From assembly GCF_026125785.1 (NCBI RefSeq), contig NZ_JAHCKL010000008.1, forward strand, positions 97,515-161,514: a stretch of 64,000 nucleotides of DNA, written 5' to 3'. The notes under the pieces were generated by a model. That model searched no databases. It was not told the DNA's origin and saw only the letters and a program-made list of their open reading frames with translations. Source of the DNA: Hydrogenophaga sp. GTDB lineage: Bacteria; Pseudomonadota; Gammaproteobacteria; Burkholderiales; Burkholderiaceae_C. Positions 36,898-45,620 of the stretch are shown here, piece by piece. The stretch's first letter is position 1. Each line of letters starts with the position of its first letter. The position numbers and the translations under genes were made by a program.

Positions 36898-38433
36898 TCA
36901 GTCGGTCATGGCCAGGTCCGGCGTGTTGCCGCGGTCCGCCTTGCGCGCGCGCAGGTTGCTGCGCAGGGTAGACCAGAAGGCCCACAGCAGCAGGGCAGCG
37001 GTGACGCTGAGCAGGGTGGCGCTGATGGGGCGCTGCAGGAAGACCATGGGGTCGCCGCGCGAGATCAGCAGGGCGCGGCGCAGGTATTCCTCCAGCATGG
37101 GGCCGAGGATGTAGCCCAGCAGCAGCGGCGCGGGCTCGAAACGCAGCACCATCAGCAGGTAGCCCATCACGCCCAGCGCCGCCACGGAGTAGATGTCGAA
37201 GGTGTTGTTGTTGACGCTGTAGACACCGAGTGCGACGAAGACCAGGATGGCCGGGTACATCCACGCGAAGGGGATGCGCAGCAGCGCCACCCACATGCCG
37301 ATGGTGGGCAGGTTCAGGATCACCAGCATGATGTTGCCGATGGCGAAGCTCACCACCAGGCCCCAGAACAGGTTGGGCTGCTCGGTGATGAGGTTGGGGC
37401 CCGGCTGTATGCCATGGATGATGAGCGCGCCCAGCATCACGGCCATGACGGCGTCGCCCGGGATGCCGAGCGACAGCGAGGGCACGAAGGCAGTTTGGGC
37501 GGCGGCGTTGTTGGCGGACTCGGGGGCCGAGACGCCCTCGATGGCGCCTTGGCCGAAACGGCTGGGGTCGCGCGCCAGCCGCTTCTCGATGGCGTAGGCC
37601 ATGAAGGCCGCGATGGAGGGGCCCACGCCGGGCAGCGCGCCCAGCGCCGATCCCAGCGCGGAGCCGCGCGCCATGGGTTTGACCGTGGCCTTGAACTCGT
37701 CGCGCGTGGGCACCATGGAGCGCAGGCTGACCGCTTCCACCTTGCGCTGGGTCTCGGCCGAGTTGACGCTGCGGATCACTTCGGCCACGCCGAAGAGGCC
37801 CATGGCCAGGGCCACGAGGTTGATGCCGTCGGTGAGTTCGGGCACGTCGAAGGCGTAGCGCGAGGCGCCGCTGTTCACGTCGGTGCCGACCATGCCCAGC
37901 AGCAGGCCGAACACCATGGCGCAGAGGCCCTTGATGGCCGCACCGGAGCTCATGGACGACGCCGCCACCAGGCCCAGCAGCATCATGGAACAGAACTCGG
38001 CCGGGCCGAACTTCAGGCCTACCTCGGCAATCAAGGGCGAGAACAGCGTGAGCAGGATCAGGCCCGACATGGCGCCCGCCAGCGAGGCGATGGTGGTGAC
38101 GAACAGCGCCACACCGGCCTTGCCTTTGCGCGCCATGGGGTAGCCATCGAGGCAGGTCACCGCCGAGGACGGCGTGCCCGGCAGGTTGAGCAGGATGGAG
38201 GCGGTGGAGCCGCCGTACTGCGCGCCGTAGTAGACGCCGGCGAGCATGATGATGGCCGCGGTGGGCGGGATGTGGTAGCTCAGCGGCAGCAGCAGCGAGA
38301 TCGCCGCGAGCGCGCCGATGCCGGGCAGCACACCGACCACGGTGCCCAGGAAGACACCGAAGAAACAGTAGAGGAGGTTGATGGGTTCGACCGCGACTTG
38401 CAGGCCGAGCCAGAGGTTGCCGAAGAGGTCCAT
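36898..38433 (-). CDS. tctA: Tripartite tricarboxylate transporter large permease TctA (second copy)
   Basis: Permease of 511 residues with about 12 helices and the signatures GTVVGVLPGIGALAAISLLL, YYGAQYGGSTASILLNLPGT, SAPESANNAAAQ and LSLGIPGDAVMAV. Encoded with tctB upstream and the TctD/E pair downstream, all on the minus strand. No binding protein is adjacent, so it must rely on a TctC/Bug protein encoded elsewhere, possibly one of the two in this window. Confidence 0.95.
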   Translation of the reverse strand: MDLFGNLWLGLQVAVEPINLLYCFFGVFLGTVVGVLPGIGALAAISLLLPLSYHIPPTAAIIMLAGVYYGAQYGGSTASILLNLPGTPSSAVTCLDGYPMARKGKAGVALFVTTIASLAGAMSGLILLTLFSPLIAEVGLKFGPAEFCSMMLLGLVAASSMSSGAAIKGLCAMVFGLLLGMVGTDVNSGASRYAFDVPELTDGINLVALAMGLFGVAEVIRSVNSAETQRKVEAVSLRSMVPTRDEFKATVKPMARGSALGSALGALPGVGPSIAAFMAYAIEKRLARDPSRFGQGAIEGVSAPESANNAAAQTAFVPSLSLGIPGDAVMAVMLGALIIHGIQPGPNLITEQPNLFWGLVVSFAIGNIMLVILNLPTIGMWVALLRIPFAWMYPAILVFVALGVYSVNNNTFDIYSVAALGVMGYLLMVLRFEPAPLLLGYILGPMLEEYLRRALLISRGDPMVFLQRPISATLLSVTAALLLWAFWSTLRSNLRARKADRGNTPDLAMTD

Positions 38434-38454
38434 GGTGGGTGTCCTTGGTTCGGG

Positions 38455-38904
38455 TCAGTGGCTCCAGGGCCAGATGGGCAGGATCATCTGCAGGCCGATG
38501 GGGAAGATCAGCGTGGTGAGCAGCGCAACGACGGCGCACACCACGAGGCGGGTGCGCATGGCCATGGCCGATGGCACCAGCGAGACCAGGGCGGCAATGA
38601 ACGCGGCGAGCACCACGCCCAGCAGGTGCAGTGCGAGCGCGAAGACCAGCAGGCTGAGCACGCACCAGAACAGGTTGTTCCACTGCACCTTCACCGGTTC
38701 GCCGCGCCGCCACCAGGCCGGGATGGCCACGAGCAGGCCCAGCACCGCCAGGACCCAGCCCAGCAGCACCGGGAAATAGCCTGGCCCCATGCGCGCGGCG
38801 GTGCCGGTCTCGTAGTGCATGTGGCCGTAGACGGCGAAGAAGAGGCCGGTGCCCGCCATCAGCAGGCCACCGATCACGTCGGGTATGTCTCTCTGGGTCT
38901 TCAT
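38455..38904 (-). CDS. tctB: Tripartite tricarboxylate transporter small subunit TctB (second copy)
   Basis: A membrane protein of 149 residues with four helices (VIGGLLMAGTGLFFAVYG at the start), the GPGYFP family motif near residue 40, and a Val/Leu-rich final helix (LVVCAVVALLTTLIFPIGL). Start ATG 38904; the longer frame to 38991 is Arg/Pro-rich noise. It is the first gene of the tctBA-DE unit. The 170 bases between it and hemH hold no obvious gene. Confidence 0.87.
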   Translation of the reverse strand: MKTQRDIPDVIGGLLMAGTGLFFAVYGHMHYETGTAARMGPGYFPVLLGWVLAVLGLLVAIPAWWRRGEPVKVQWNNLFWCVLSLLVFALALHLLGVVLAAFIAALVSLVPSAMAMRTRLVVCAVVALLTTLIFPIGLQMILPIWPWSH

Positions 38905-39074
38905 GGAATGTGGGTTGCGCCGAGGCGCCGTGGGTGACGGTTTCGGCGCACGCACACACACGCGCACACGCCGGCCTGGCCTCGCGCCCATGGGGGGCGG
39001 TGTCGAGGCGGTGGGCCAGCTTAGAAGGGCTTACCTGACCGGAACCTGATCCCGGCCGCTGGTCGCCGCGGCGC

Positions 39075-40166
39075 TCAGTCGCGCGCGCCCAGGGCCAGCG
39101 CGCGTTCGCGGCTGGCCTGCAGGTCCATGGGGTTGTCTGCGGCCTGTGTGGGCCAGCCCTGCAGGTGGCGTTCGGCCAGGTCCACCAGCGCGTGCACCCA
39201 CTCGGGCTGGTCGTTCAGGCAGGGGATGTATTCGAAGTGCGAGCCACCGGCCTGGGTGAAGGCGTGGCGCGCTTCCATGTTGATTTCCTCCAGGGTCTCC
39301 AGGCAGTCGCTGGTGAAGCCGGGGCAGGCCACGTCGACGCGGCGCACCCCCTGGCGGGCGAGTTCGACGAGGGTGGGTTCCGTGTAGGGTTCGAGCCACT
39401 TGGCCTTGCCAAAGCGCGACTGGAAGGTGACGCGGTAGCGGTCCTTGGGCAGGCCCAGTTGTTCGGCCAGCAGGCGCGCAGTCTTCTGGCATTCGCAGTG
39501 GTAGGGGTCGCCCAGGTGCAGGGTGCGTTCGGGCACGCCGTGAAAGCTCATCACCAGCAGTTCGCCCTGGCCGTGCGCGGCCCAGTGAGCCCGGATGCCG
39601 CGCGCCAGCGCGCGGATGTAGCCAGGGTCGTCGTGGTAGCGGTGGACAAAGCGCAATTCCGGCAGGTTGCGCACCGGCCGCGTCCAGGCGGTCACCGCGT
39701 CCACCACGCTGGCGGTGGTGGTGCCGCTGTACTGCGGGTAGGCCGGCAGCACCAGCACGCGCGTCACGCCCTCGGCCTTGAGCTCGTCCAGCACGGCGGG
39801 AATGGACGGGCTGCCGTAGCGCATGGCATGGCGCACCGTGACCTGGTGGCCGCGCTCGTGCAGCAGGCCGCGCAGCAGCGCGGTCTGCTTCTCGGTCCAG
39901 ACCTTGAGGGGCGAGCCCTCGGGCGTCCAGATGCTGGCGTACTTGGCGGCGGACTTGGCCGGCCGCGTGCGCAGGATGATGCCGTGCAGGATGGGCAGCC
40001 AGGCCAGGCGCGGGATTTCCACCACGCGCGGGTCGCCGAGGAATTCCGCCAGGTAGCGGCGCAGGGCCGGGGCGGTGGGCTCGTCGGGCGTGCCGAGGTT
40101 GCAGAAGACGATGGCCGTGCGGGGCGCTCGGCCATGGGGAGTCGCGGGTTCCGGGCGAAAGCTCAT
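39075..40166 (-). CDS. hemH: Ferrochelatase
   Basis: An enzyme of 363 residues that inserts ferrous iron into protoporphyrin IX, the last step of haem synthesis. Family segments: VFCNLGTPDEP, PAYPQYSGTTTASV, the active-site region VMSFHGVPERTLHLGDPYHC (catalytic His), TFQSRFGKAKWLEPYT and CPGFTSDCLETLEEI (catalytic Glu). GGGAG lies 8 bases before ATG 40166. Only 19 bases separate its start from the divergent HAD gene, so each promoter must overlap the other gene. Confidence 0.97.
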   Translation of the reverse strand: MSFRPEPATPHGRAPRTAIVFCNLGTPDEPTAPALRRYLAEFLGDPRVVEIPRLAWLPILHGIILRTRPAKSAAKYASIWTPEGSPLKVWTEKQTALLRGLLHERGHQVTVRHAMRYGSPSIPAVLDELKAEGVTRVLVLPAYPQYSGTTTASVVDAVTAWTRPVRNLPELRFVHRYHDDPGYIRALARGIRAHWAAHGQGELLVMSFHGVPERTLHLGDPYHCECQKTARLLAEQLGLPKDRYRVTFQSRFGKAKWLEPYTEPTLVELARQGVRRVDVACPGFTSDCLETLEEINMEARHAFTQAGGSHFEYIPCLNDQPEWVHALVDLAERHLQGWPTQAADNPMDLQASRERALALGARD

Positions 40167-40185
40167 GCGCTATTCTCCCGCACAC

Positions 40186-40911
40186 ATGAATACCCCCGCC
40201 CCGGATGGCGGCGCACGGCTGGACCCCGCCCGCGTGCGCGCCATCACCATCGATCTGGACGACACCCTCTGGCCCATCTGGCCCACCATTGCGCGCGCCG
40301 AGGCGGTTCTTTCGGCCTGGCTGGCGGAACGCGCGCCAGCCACCGCGGCGCAATGGGGCAACCCGGCCTTGCTGCGCGAGGTGCGCAACCAGATGCAGGC
40401 CGAGCGGCCCGATCTGGCGCACGACCTGAGCGCGCTGCGCCGGGAGTCGATCCGCCGCGTGCTGGAGCGGTCCGGCGACGACCCCGCGCTGGCCGAACCC
40501 GCCTTCGAGGTCTTCTTTGCCGAACGCCAGCGCGTGGACCTGTTCGAGGACGCGCTGCCGGCGCTCGAATGGCTGGCCAGCCGCTACCCGGTGGTGGCGC
40601 TCTCCAACGGCAACGCGGACCTGCGGCGCGTGGGCCTGGCCTCGCATTTCAAGGGCGCGCTGTCGGCGCGCGAGTTCGGCGTGGGCAAGCCCGATGCGCG
40701 CATCTTCCATGCCGCGGCGCGGGCCGCGGGCGTGGCCAGCGCGGATGTGCTGCACGTGGGGGACGACGCCCACCTGGACGTGCTGGGCGCGCTCGGCGCG
40801 GACATGCAGGTGGCCTGGGTCAACCGCGAAGGCCACGCCTGGACGCACGCCCCGCTGCAGCCGCACACCACCGTGGCCGACCTGATGGCACTGTGCCGTC
40901 AGCTCGGCTGA
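40186..40911 (+). CDS. HAD-superfamily hydrolase
   Basis: A phosphatase-like protein of 241 residues: motif I ITIDLDDTLW with nucleophile Asp23 and acid Asp25, motif II ALSNGN near residue 138, motif III GVGKPDARIF near 166 and motif IV HVGDDAHLDVLGA near 187. The substrate is unknown. No Shine-Dalgarno-like sequence precedes ATG 40186 and the start of hemH is 19 bases away, so it may be translated from a leaderless or very short leader transcript. Confidence 0.88.
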   Translation: MNTPAPDGGARLDPARVRAITIDLDDTLWPIWPTIARAEAVLSAWLAERAPATAAQWGNPALLREVRNQMQAERPDLAHDLSALRRESIRRVLERSGDDPALAEPAFEVFFAERQRVDLFEDALPALEWLASRYPVVALSNGNADLRRVGLASHFKGALSAREFGVGKPDARIFHAAARAAGVASADVLHVGDDAHLDVLGALGADMQVAWVNREGHAWTHAPLQPHTTVADLMALCRQLG

Positions 40912-40944
40912 TCCTGCCTTTTTCCCCTTCCTTCGCCCGATCTC

Positions 40945-41595
40945 ATGAGCCTCACCATCCACGGCATCGTCACCTCCCGCGCGCTGCGGCCTTTGTGGGC
41001 CGCCACCGAACTGGGGCTGGACTTCGTCCATGTGCGCCAGAACTACCGCGACGGTGCCACCCGCACGCCCGAGTTCCTGGCCCTCAACCCCAACGGCCAC
41101 GTGCCGGTGGTGGTGGACGCCCGGCCGGAGGGCGAGGTGGTGGTGTGGGAGAGCATGGCCTGCGCGCTCTACATCGCGCGCCACCATGGCCGTGGCGACG
41201 GCAGCGACATCGCGCCGGCCACGCCGCGCGAAGACGCCGAGGCCCTGCGCTGGAGCTTCTGGACGGTGAACGAGGTGGAGGCCGATGCGCTCAGCGTGCT
41301 GATGCACCGCGTCTCCATGCCCGAAGATCGCCGCAAGCCCGAGCTGGCCGATGCGGCCGAGCGGCGCCTGAAGGTGCCGCTGCGTGTGCTGGAGCAGCAC
41401 CTGCAGGGCCAGCAGGCCGCGGGCCAGGCCTACCTGGCCGCCGCCCGTTTCACCGTGGCCGACCTCTGCGTGGCCAGCGTGCTCAACTGGGCGCGCTCAT
41501 CGCGCGTGCTGATGGAGAGCTTTCCGCTCACGCACGCCTGGCTGCTGGGCTGCGTGGAGCGCCCCGCGCACCTGGCGGTGAAGGCGCGGGGCTGA
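40945..41595 (+). CDS. Glutathione S-transferase family protein
   Basis: A protein of 216 residues with a thioredoxin-like N-terminal domain (SLTIHGIVTSRALRPLWAAT; NPNGHVPVV with the cis-Pro; ESMACALYIAR with the glutathione-binding Glu-Ser pair) and an all-helical C-terminal domain (YLAAARFTVADLCVASVL, the N-capping/hydrophobic staple motif). It starts 33 bases after the HAD gene and probably shares its transcript. Confidence 0.88.
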   Translation: MSLTIHGIVTSRALRPLWAATELGLDFVHVRQNYRDGATRTPEFLALNPNGHVPVVVDARPEGEVVVWESMACALYIARHHGRGDGSDIAPATPREDAEALRWSFWTVNEVEADALSVLMHRVSMPEDRRKPELADAAERRLKVPLRVLEQHLQGQQAAGQAYLAAARFTVADLCVASVLNWARSSRVLMESFPLTHAWLLGCVERPAHLAVKARG

Positions 41596-41702
41596 ACACG
41601 CGCGGCGGTGTGCCGCGCGCCCAGGAACACGCAGTGACGAAGGCGGTGCGCTCGGTGCGTGACCCGCGCCGGCTCCTGGATCACCGCCAGGCCGGACCGG
41701 GC

Positions 41703-42158
41703 CTACCAGCCCCAGAGCAGTTGGCGGGCGATCCAGCCGCCGACGCCTTCCTCGCGCTCCACGCGCACCCAGCCGGCGCGCTTTTCCCGCGTGCGCAGCA
41801 GTTCCCCGTACTCGGCCTTGCCCACGATGCGGTGCTGGGTGCCTGGGCCGCTGCGGATGTTGGCGACGCGGGACTTCACGATGTGATGGGGGGTGCTGCC
41901 GGTCAGCGAGCGGGCCACCCAGCCGCGGTCGCCTTCGAAGTCGCTCACCTGGATCCAGTTGCCTTTGCGCTGCTCGACTTTCAGGGGATAGCCCTTCTTG
42001 AGTTCCCACAGCACCGGTGAGCTGGTGCTCGGGCCTTCGCGCATGTTGAGCGTGCTGCCGTTGACACTGACCATGCTCTGGGCCTGGGCAGTTCCCAGGG
42101 CCAACAGGCTCAGGCTGGCGGTGGCGATCAGTTGTCGGGCGGTTTTCGTCCAGTTCAT
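41703..42158 (-). CDS. Secreted SH3-domain protein
   Basis: A protein of 151 residues: signal peptide ending GTAQAQ, then two bacterial SH3 (SH3b) repeats, SVNGSTLNMREGPSTSSPVL ... GWVARS and VKSRVANIRSGPGTQHRIVG ... GGWIARQ. Such repeats bind cell-wall peptides or stabilise envelope proteins. The second repeat ends at the C-terminus (LLWGW). Stands alone between the GST gene and hpnE. Confidence 0.85.
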   Translation of the reverse strand: MNWTKTARQLIATASLSLLALGTAQAQSMVSVNGSTLNMREGPSTSSPVLWELKKGYPLKVEQRKGNWIQVSDFEGDRGWVARSLTGSTPHHIVKSRVANIRSGPGTQHRIVGKAEYGELLRTREKRAGWVRVEREEGVGGWIARQLLWGW

Positions 42159-42244
42159 CCGCAGATGCTCCTTTCCTCGGGTTACACAGAAACACCTGTG
42201 TGAACCCCTCGTGCGCCGGAGGTTCCTCGGAATGTGGACGGTTT

Positions 42245-43588
42245 TCAGCCCAGGGCCAGATGCGCGGCGGCGATGCCGCTGCGCACCGCTCCCTCCAGCG
42301 TGGCGGGGTAGGGGCCCTGCACATGGTCACCGGCGGCCCACAGGCCGGGCGCTATGACCGCCCCGGGCCGGGGCTGGCCCGGCAGGCAGGCGAAGGTGGC
42401 GCGTTTCTCCACCACGGTTTGCAAGGCCTGCAGGCCCGGCAGGCCGAGTTGACGGGCGCCCTGGGCCAGCACGCGCGCCTGCAGTTCCTCCCGCTCGCCA
42501 CCGCTGGCGCTGACCACGAAGGCCAGCAGGCCCTGCGCGGCGGGGTCCTGCGGGGCAAGCTGGCCGCGGTCGAACACGAATTGCGCCGGCGCCTCGGTGC
42601 CGCCACCGCGCAGGGCCAGCAGCGGGGCCGCCAGGCGTGCGCCCGGGGCCTGGGCATAGACCGTGGTGATGGCGGTGTGCGGCAGGGCGGCGGCCACCTC
42701 GGCCCATTGGCGCAGCGGGGCGGGGGCGTCGGACACCTGGGCCATGGCCTGCGCGGCGGGCGTGGCGGCGGTGGCCCAGATCACGCGCTCGAAACAGTCT
42801 TCGCCCGCTTCGCTGGAGAGGCACCATTGCGTGCCGTGCCTGCGCAGGCCGGTGATGCGGCGGCCGGTGTGGACGCGGGTGCGTTCGCCATGCCGCTGTT
42901 GCAGCCACCGCTGCGCCGCCACCGGGAACAGCGCGCCCAGGTCGGTGCGCGGCAGCAGCAGGTTGGAGGCGCCAAAACCCTCGGCGCCCTGGCCGAAGAG
43001 GGCGTCGCGCATCACACGCAGGAACACCTCGCCGCTGGCCTCGTGGGTGGGCACGTTGAGGGCCGAGACACACAGAGGCTCGATGAGTTCGTCGCGCACG
43101 CGCGCGGGCAGGCCCTCGCAGAGCGCAGCGACCGTGGCATCGGGCGCGCAGGCAAAACCGGCGCGTTGCCACGCCAGGGAGGTGCGGACCAGGGCGGCGC
43201 GCTCGCGCCAGGACCAGCCGCGCGCGGTGGCGATGGCCGCCACCGCGTCCAGCGGCGCTGGCCAGCGCGCGGCCCAGGCCGGCGTGGCCAGGCCGGATCC
43301 GTCCGGGTAGGGCAGCGCCAGCGGCAGGCGCAGCAGCAGGGCCTGCGGGTCCAGGCCCACATGGCGCATGAGCGCCAGTGTCTCGCGGTAGGCGCCGATC
43401 AGGATGTGCTGGCCGTTGTCCAGTGTCAGTGACCGGCCATCCGCCAGCTCGACCACCAGCGCACGCGCCCGTCCGCCCAGGGTGCGCGCCGCTTCGAATA
43501 CCGTCACGTCCCAGCCGGCATCGGCCGCCTTCACGGCCGCGGCCATGCCCGCCCAGCCCGCGCCGACGATGGCCAGCCGCCCCTTCAA
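42245..43588 (-). CDS. hpnE: Hydroxysqualene dehydroxylase-type flavin oxidoreductase HpnE
   Basis: An FAD-dependent protein of 447 residues with a dinucleotide-binding start (LAIVGAGWAGMAAAVKAADA), then EAARTLGGRAR and the C-terminal FAD segment LWAAGDHVQGPYPATLEGAV. HpnE reduces hydroxysqualene to squalene in the HpnCDE route for hopanoids. The start is TTG 43588, whose TTGA overlap with the hpnD stop implies coupling; the longer frame to 43804 lies inside hpnD and is not protein-like. Confidence 0.88.
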   Translation of the reverse strand: MKGRLAIVGAGWAGMAAAVKAADAGWDVTVFEAARTLGGRARALVVELADGRSLTLDNGQHILIGAYRETLALMRHVGLDPQALLLRLPLALPYPDGSGLATPAWAARWPAPLDAVAAIATARGWSWRERAALVRTSLAWQRAGFACAPDATVAALCEGLPARVRDELIEPLCVSALNVPTHEASGEVFLRVMRDALFGQGAEGFGASNLLLPRTDLGALFPVAAQRWLQQRHGERTRVHTGRRITGLRRHGTQWCLSSEAGEDCFERVIWATAATPAAQAMAQVSDAPAPLRQWAEVAAALPHTAITTVYAQAPGARLAAPLLALRGGGTEAPAQFVFDRGQLAPQDPAAQGLLAFVVSASGGEREELQARVLAQGARQLGLPGLQALQTVVEKRATFACLPGQPRPGAVIAPGLWAAGDHVQGPYPATLEGAVRSGIAAAHLALG

Positions 43589-44451
43589 AGCCGTCCCAGG
43601 GCCTGGACTTTCCAGGCCAGCCAGAACTTGCGCAGCGGCGTGAGGCTCACGCGGCGCGTGAGCACCAGCATGGGCTCGGCCTGGATCTCGCGCAGCAGGG
43701 TGCGGTAGATGCTGGCCATCATCAGGCCGGGCTTCTGGGCTCGCCGGTCGGCTGCTGGCAGCAGGGCCAGCGCATCGGTGTACGTCTGCAGCGCGCGCGT
43801 GCACTGGAATTGCATGAGCGCGGTGAAGCGGCGCTGGAAGTCCGCCGCGTCGGTGCCCGGCGCGGCGCCCCGTTGCAGCAGCTCGTGCGCGCGCACGTTG
43901 AAGCTCTGCAGCTCATTGACCGGCAGGTAGATGCGGCCGCGCACGGCGTCTTCGCCGACGTCGCGGATGATGTTGGTGAGCTGGAAGGCCAGGCCCATGC
44001 GGTGGGCGTATTCGGTGGTGCGCACCTGCGTCTGGCCAAAGATGCGCGCCGCGACCTCGCCCACCACGCCGGCCACCAGGTGGCAGTAGCGCTGCAGGTT
44101 GGCGAAGTCCAGGTAGCGGTTCTGCTCCAGGTCCATCTGGCAGCCGTCGATCACCGCCGAGAGGTGGCGGGCCTCGATCTCGTAGGTGCGGGCCAGCGGC
44201 ATCAGGGCCTGCATCACCGGGTGGCTGGGGCTGCCGGCGTAGGCCTGCGCCACCTCGCGCCGCCACCAGGCGAGCTTGGTCTGGGCCACGCCGGGGTCGC
44301 TCACCTCATCGACCACGTCGTCCACCTCGCGGCAGAACGCGTAGAACGCGGTGATGGCGGCGCGGCGCTCCGCCGGCAGGAACAGGAAGGCGTAGTAGAA
44401 GCTGCTGCCGGAGGCGGCAGCCTTTTGCTGGACGTAGTCTTGGGGGCTCAT
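43585..44451 (-). CDS. hpnD: Presqualene diphosphate synthase HpnD
   Basis: A head-to-head prenyl synthase of 288 residues. The two Asp-rich motifs are present: REVDDVVDE near residue 41 and NIIRDVGEDAVRGR near 165, with SSFYYAFLFLP at the start and LDFANLQRYCHLVAGVVGE between. It condenses two farnesyl diphosphates to presqualene diphosphate. hpnC, which makes hydroxysqualene from this product, is not next to it. The start ATG 44451 gives the canonical MSPQDYVQQKAA; the long frame extending to 45390 is antisense to other genes. Confidence 0.9.
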   Translation of the reverse strand: MSPQDYVQQKAAASGSSFYYAFLFLPAERRAAITAFYAFCREVDDVVDEVSDPGVAQTKLAWWRREVAQAYAGSPSHPVMQALMPLARTYEIEARHLSAVIDGCQMDLEQNRYLDFANLQRYCHLVAGVVGEVAARIFGQTQVRTTEYAHRMGLAFQLTNIIRDVGEDAVRGRIYLPVNELQSFNVRAHELLQRGAAPGTDAADFQRRFTALMQFQCTRALQTYTDALALLPAADRRAQKPGLMMASIYRTLLREIQAEPMLVLTRRVSLTPLRKFWLAWKVQALGRL

Positions 44452-44616
44452 CGTGGTCTGGGTCTGTGGCCAAGTGTACGCACCGCGGGAGCGGGCCCGC
44501 CGACCGGTGTCCTGGCTGGTCGGATGGGCGGGTGGCGCCCGCCTTAAGCCAGCGTTAACCTGAGCGGCACAAGATGGACAGGATTCCCTGACGAACAACC
44601 CCCACGAGGTGATTTC

Positions 44617-44940
44617 ATGATGAAGAACCCCACGAACCGACGCGTCTTCCTGCTGCAGGCCGCCACGGTGGCCGGCGGCACCCTGGTGCTGCACGGCGCC
44701 GCTCACGCGCAGGCGGCCAACATGGTCAGCGAGAAGGACGCCACCGCCATTGCCCTGGGCTATTCGGCCGATGCCACCAAGGTCGACACCAAGAAGTACC
44801 CCAAGTACGCCGCCGGCCAGAAGTGCGCCGGCTGCCAGCTCTTCACCGGCAAGGCGGGCGATGCGGCGGGTGGCTGCGGCATTTTCCCGGGCAAGATGGT
44901 GGCGGCTAGCGGCTGGTGCAGCGCCTACGTCAAGAAGTGA
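44617..44940 (+). CDS. High-potential iron-sulfur protein (HiPIP)
   Basis: A protein of 107 residues with a twin-arginine signal (NRRVFLLQAATVAGG, cleavage near AHAQA). The mature part has four cysteines in the HiPIP arrangement: CAGCQLF, GGCGIFPGK and GWCSAY, which bind one 4Fe-4S cluster for periplasmic electron transfer. GAGGTGA precedes ATG 44617. Divergent from hpnD, with 165 bases in between. Confidence 0.93.
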   Translation: MMKNPTNRRVFLLQAATVAGGTLVLHGAAHAQAANMVSEKDATAIALGYSADATKVDTKKYPKYAAGQKCAGCQLFTGKAGDAAGGCGIFPGKMVAASGWCSAYVKK

Positions 44941-45042
44941 CGCGACGCGGTTTTTTCGTCTTGAAACCCGTGTATCCGGCCTGAAGTGTCTACAGTGCTG
45001 GCATGCCCCCGCGCGCTGCGCTGGGGCCGGAGATGAATAAGC

Positions 45043-45492
45043 ATGCAGATCAAGGAACTGGCCCGTGCGACGGGCGTGGACGTCGAGACCATCCGCTTCT
45101 ATGAGAAGGAAGGCCTGCTGCCCGAGCCGGCCCGGCTGGACAACGGCTACCGCAACTACGCGCAGCCGCACCTGGAGCGGCTGGCTTTCATCCGCCACTG
45201 CCGCGCGCTGGACATGCCGCTGGCGGACGTGCGTCGCCTGCTGGGCTTCGTGGACGATCCCGAGGGGCAGCGCCTGGATGTGGACCACCTGGTGGATGAA
45301 CAGATCGGGCGTGTGCGCGCGCGGCTCAAGAGCATGCGCGCGCTGGAGAAACAGTTGCTGCAACTGCGTTCGCGCTGCGACGGCGCGCACGAGCAGGGCG
45401 CGGCCTGCGGCATCCTGGACGAACTAGTGTCCGCCGCGCACGGCGAAGCCTGTGCCTGCCACCCAGCAGCCTCCCGCCCGGTGAGCGCTTGA
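45043..45492 (+). CDS. MerR-family regulator, CadR/PbrR-like
   Basis: A regulator of 149 residues with an N-terminal MerR helix-turn-helix (MQIKELARATGVDVETIRFY), dimerisation helix and a cysteine-bearing C-terminus (Cys112, Cys122, Cys137, Cys139 in a CACH tail). CadR/PbrR proteins sense Cd, Pb or Zn. The conserved cysteine at the start of the dimerisation helix appears to be replaced (LDVDHLVDE), so metal specificity is uncertain. No metal exporter gene is next to it; HiPIP lies upstream. Confidence 0.85.
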   Translation: MQIKELARATGVDVETIRFYEKEGLLPEPARLDNGYRNYAQPHLERLAFIRHCRALDMPLADVRRLLGFVDDPEGQRLDVDHLVDEQIGRVRARLKSMRALEKQLLQLRSRCDGAHEQGAACGILDELVSAAHGEACACHPAASRPVSA

Positions 45493-45514
45493 ACGCGCTG
45501 TAGCGCGCCGTTGC

Positions 45515-45532
45515 GCCTGTTACGTAACAGGC
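45515..45532. promoter_or_regulatory. 18-bp perfect palindrome, candidate operator
   Basis: GCCTGTTACGTAACAGGC is perfectly self-complementary. It lies between the MerR gene and the 70-residue protein gene, 88 bases before the latter's start, a typical position for a dimeric regulator. The cognate protein is not known. Confidence 0.6.
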
Positions 45533-45620
45533 CTGCCCGCCGCGCTGCCGCCACACCTAGGATGGGTATGCAGGCGGCAGCCGCTGCCTGCGCTTCTTCA
45601 ACCCACACCCAGGAGGACGC

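Noticed and set aside
36142-38937. A 931-codon plus-strand frame opposite the second tct locus
   Set aside because: Shadow of the response regulator, tctA and tctB; low-complexity composition with no family motifs.
39165-42020. A 951-codon plus-strand frame across hemH, the HAD gene and the GST
   Set aside because: It is antisense to hemH and out of frame with the two plus-strand genes; no domain is recognisable.
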